This document shows positions 5,408 to 5,568 of a stretch of DNA of 5,568 nucleotides, one piece after another. A program made the position numbers and the translations under genes. Location: positions 1 to 5,568 of the forward strand of contig JAFQDY010000128.1 in the NCBI GenBank assembly GCA_017399325.1. Reading direction: 5' to 3'. Source of the DNA: Oscillospiraceae bacterium (lineage in GTDB: Bacteria; Bacillota; Clostridia; Oscillospirales; Oscillospiraceae). The number at the start of each line of letters is the position of its first letter. The stretch's first letter is position 1. The notes under the pieces were generated by a model, which worked only from the letters and a program-made list of their open reading frames with translations, was not told the DNA's origin and made no database searches.

Positions 5408-5490
5408 TAAAGAACAAAGACCCCCTCAAGGGCAGTGCACCATAGTGATAAAATGGTTTTGAACGACCCCTTTTTCGCTTAACTTCACAA
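5408..5490. other. Intergenic segment with no recognised gene
   Basis: Between the exonuclease stop and the terminator no ORF, ribosome site or RNA gene is recognised. It holds a small CCC-TCAA-GGG hairpin (5423-5432), a GTGCAC palindrome (5435-5440), a TGATAAAAT that resembles an extended -10 (5446-5454), and GACCCC followed by TTTTT (5465-5475). The segment 5421-5470 has a texture reminiscent of transposable-element ends but has no transposase and no visible terminal repeat partner. Confidence 0.4.
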
Positions 5491-5535
5491 AAAATTCCCG
5501 GAATGCGTCAGCATTCCGGGAATTTTGTTATTTGT
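5491..5535. terminator. Bidirectional Rho-independent terminator downstream of the exonuclease gene
   Basis: A perfect 16-bp stem, AAAATTCCCGGAATGC (5491-5506) paired with GCATTCCGGGAATTTT (5511-5526), closes a GTCA tetraloop. On the + strand a T-rich stretch follows (TTTTGTTATTTG). On the - strand the stem ends in a T-run (TTTTTTGTG, reading back to about 5484). The symmetry suits termination in both directions, as expected between convergent genes. It is 83 bp beyond the exonuclease stop. Confidence 0.88.
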
Positions 5536-5568
5536 TAATCAAAAAAGTTGCCACTTCAAAACTGCATA

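Noticed and set aside
5446..5454. TGATAAAAT as an extended -10 promoter
   Set aside because: There is no matching -35 at 16-18 bp, and it would transcribe directly into the terminator at 5491 with no gene between.
1..5568. CRISPR array, tRNA, rRNA, riboswitch or complete insertion sequence
   Set aside because: I saw no regularly spaced direct repeats, no cloverleaf with a recognisable T-arm, no purine riboswitch-like leader before the salvage genes (leaders are about 15-25 nt), and no transposase.

Overview
The window looks like chromosomal housekeeping DNA from a moderately GC-rich anaerobic member of the Clostridia, plausibly an Oscillospiraceae/Ruminococcaceae-type gut bacterium. This is inferred from the gene content: a DUF3786 protein, a PflX-like (COG1313) radical SAM protein, a KapD-like exonuclease with a zinc ribbon, and a clostridial-type Apt. 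Strong AAGGAG Shine-Dalgarno sites and sigma-A promoters agree with it. No species call is possible from sequence reading alone.

Layout. All six recognised genes are on the + strand. (1) 1-198: AT-rich leader with an extended -10 promoter. (2) 199-1017: trimeric-type purine nucleoside phosphorylase. (3) 1021-1048: an exact-consensus sigma-A promoter (TTGACA, 16 bp, TATAAT), driving 1080-1634, an adenine-phosphoribosyltransferase-like enzyme, and probably 1664-2269, a DUF3786 protein of unknown function. (4) A promoter inside the end of the DUF3786 gene drives alanine racemase (2298-3455), which ends in a perfect-stem terminator (3461-3496). (5) 3508-4365: a PflX-like radical SAM protein whose Shine-Dalgarno directly abuts that terminator. 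(6) A further promoter (4369-4397) drives 4433-5407, a DEDDh exonuclease with a C-terminal zinc ribbon. (7) 5408-5568: intergenic, with a 16-bp perfect-stem bidirectional terminator and possibly the very end of a convergent minus-strand gene.

How the genes relate. The first two enzymes are purine salvage: phosphorolysis of nucleosides to a base, and PRPP-dependent conversion of a base to a nucleotide. Alanine racemase supplies D-Ala for peptidoglycan. The other three are poorly characterised accessory or housekeeping proteins. Individual promoters before four of the genes, plus an internal terminator, argue for several short transcription units rather than one operon.

No CRISPR array, complete insertion sequence, prophage gene, tRNA or rRNA gene was seen, and I do not see a convincing new multi-gene system. 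The points worth a second look are the DUF3786 and PflX-like proteins of unknown function, a Met in place of the usually carbamylated Lys in alanine racemase, a recurring TGnTATCATA promoter element, start codons that probably lie downstream of the longest-ORF starts, a terminator abutting the next ribosome binding site, and an unexplained 5421-5470 segment.
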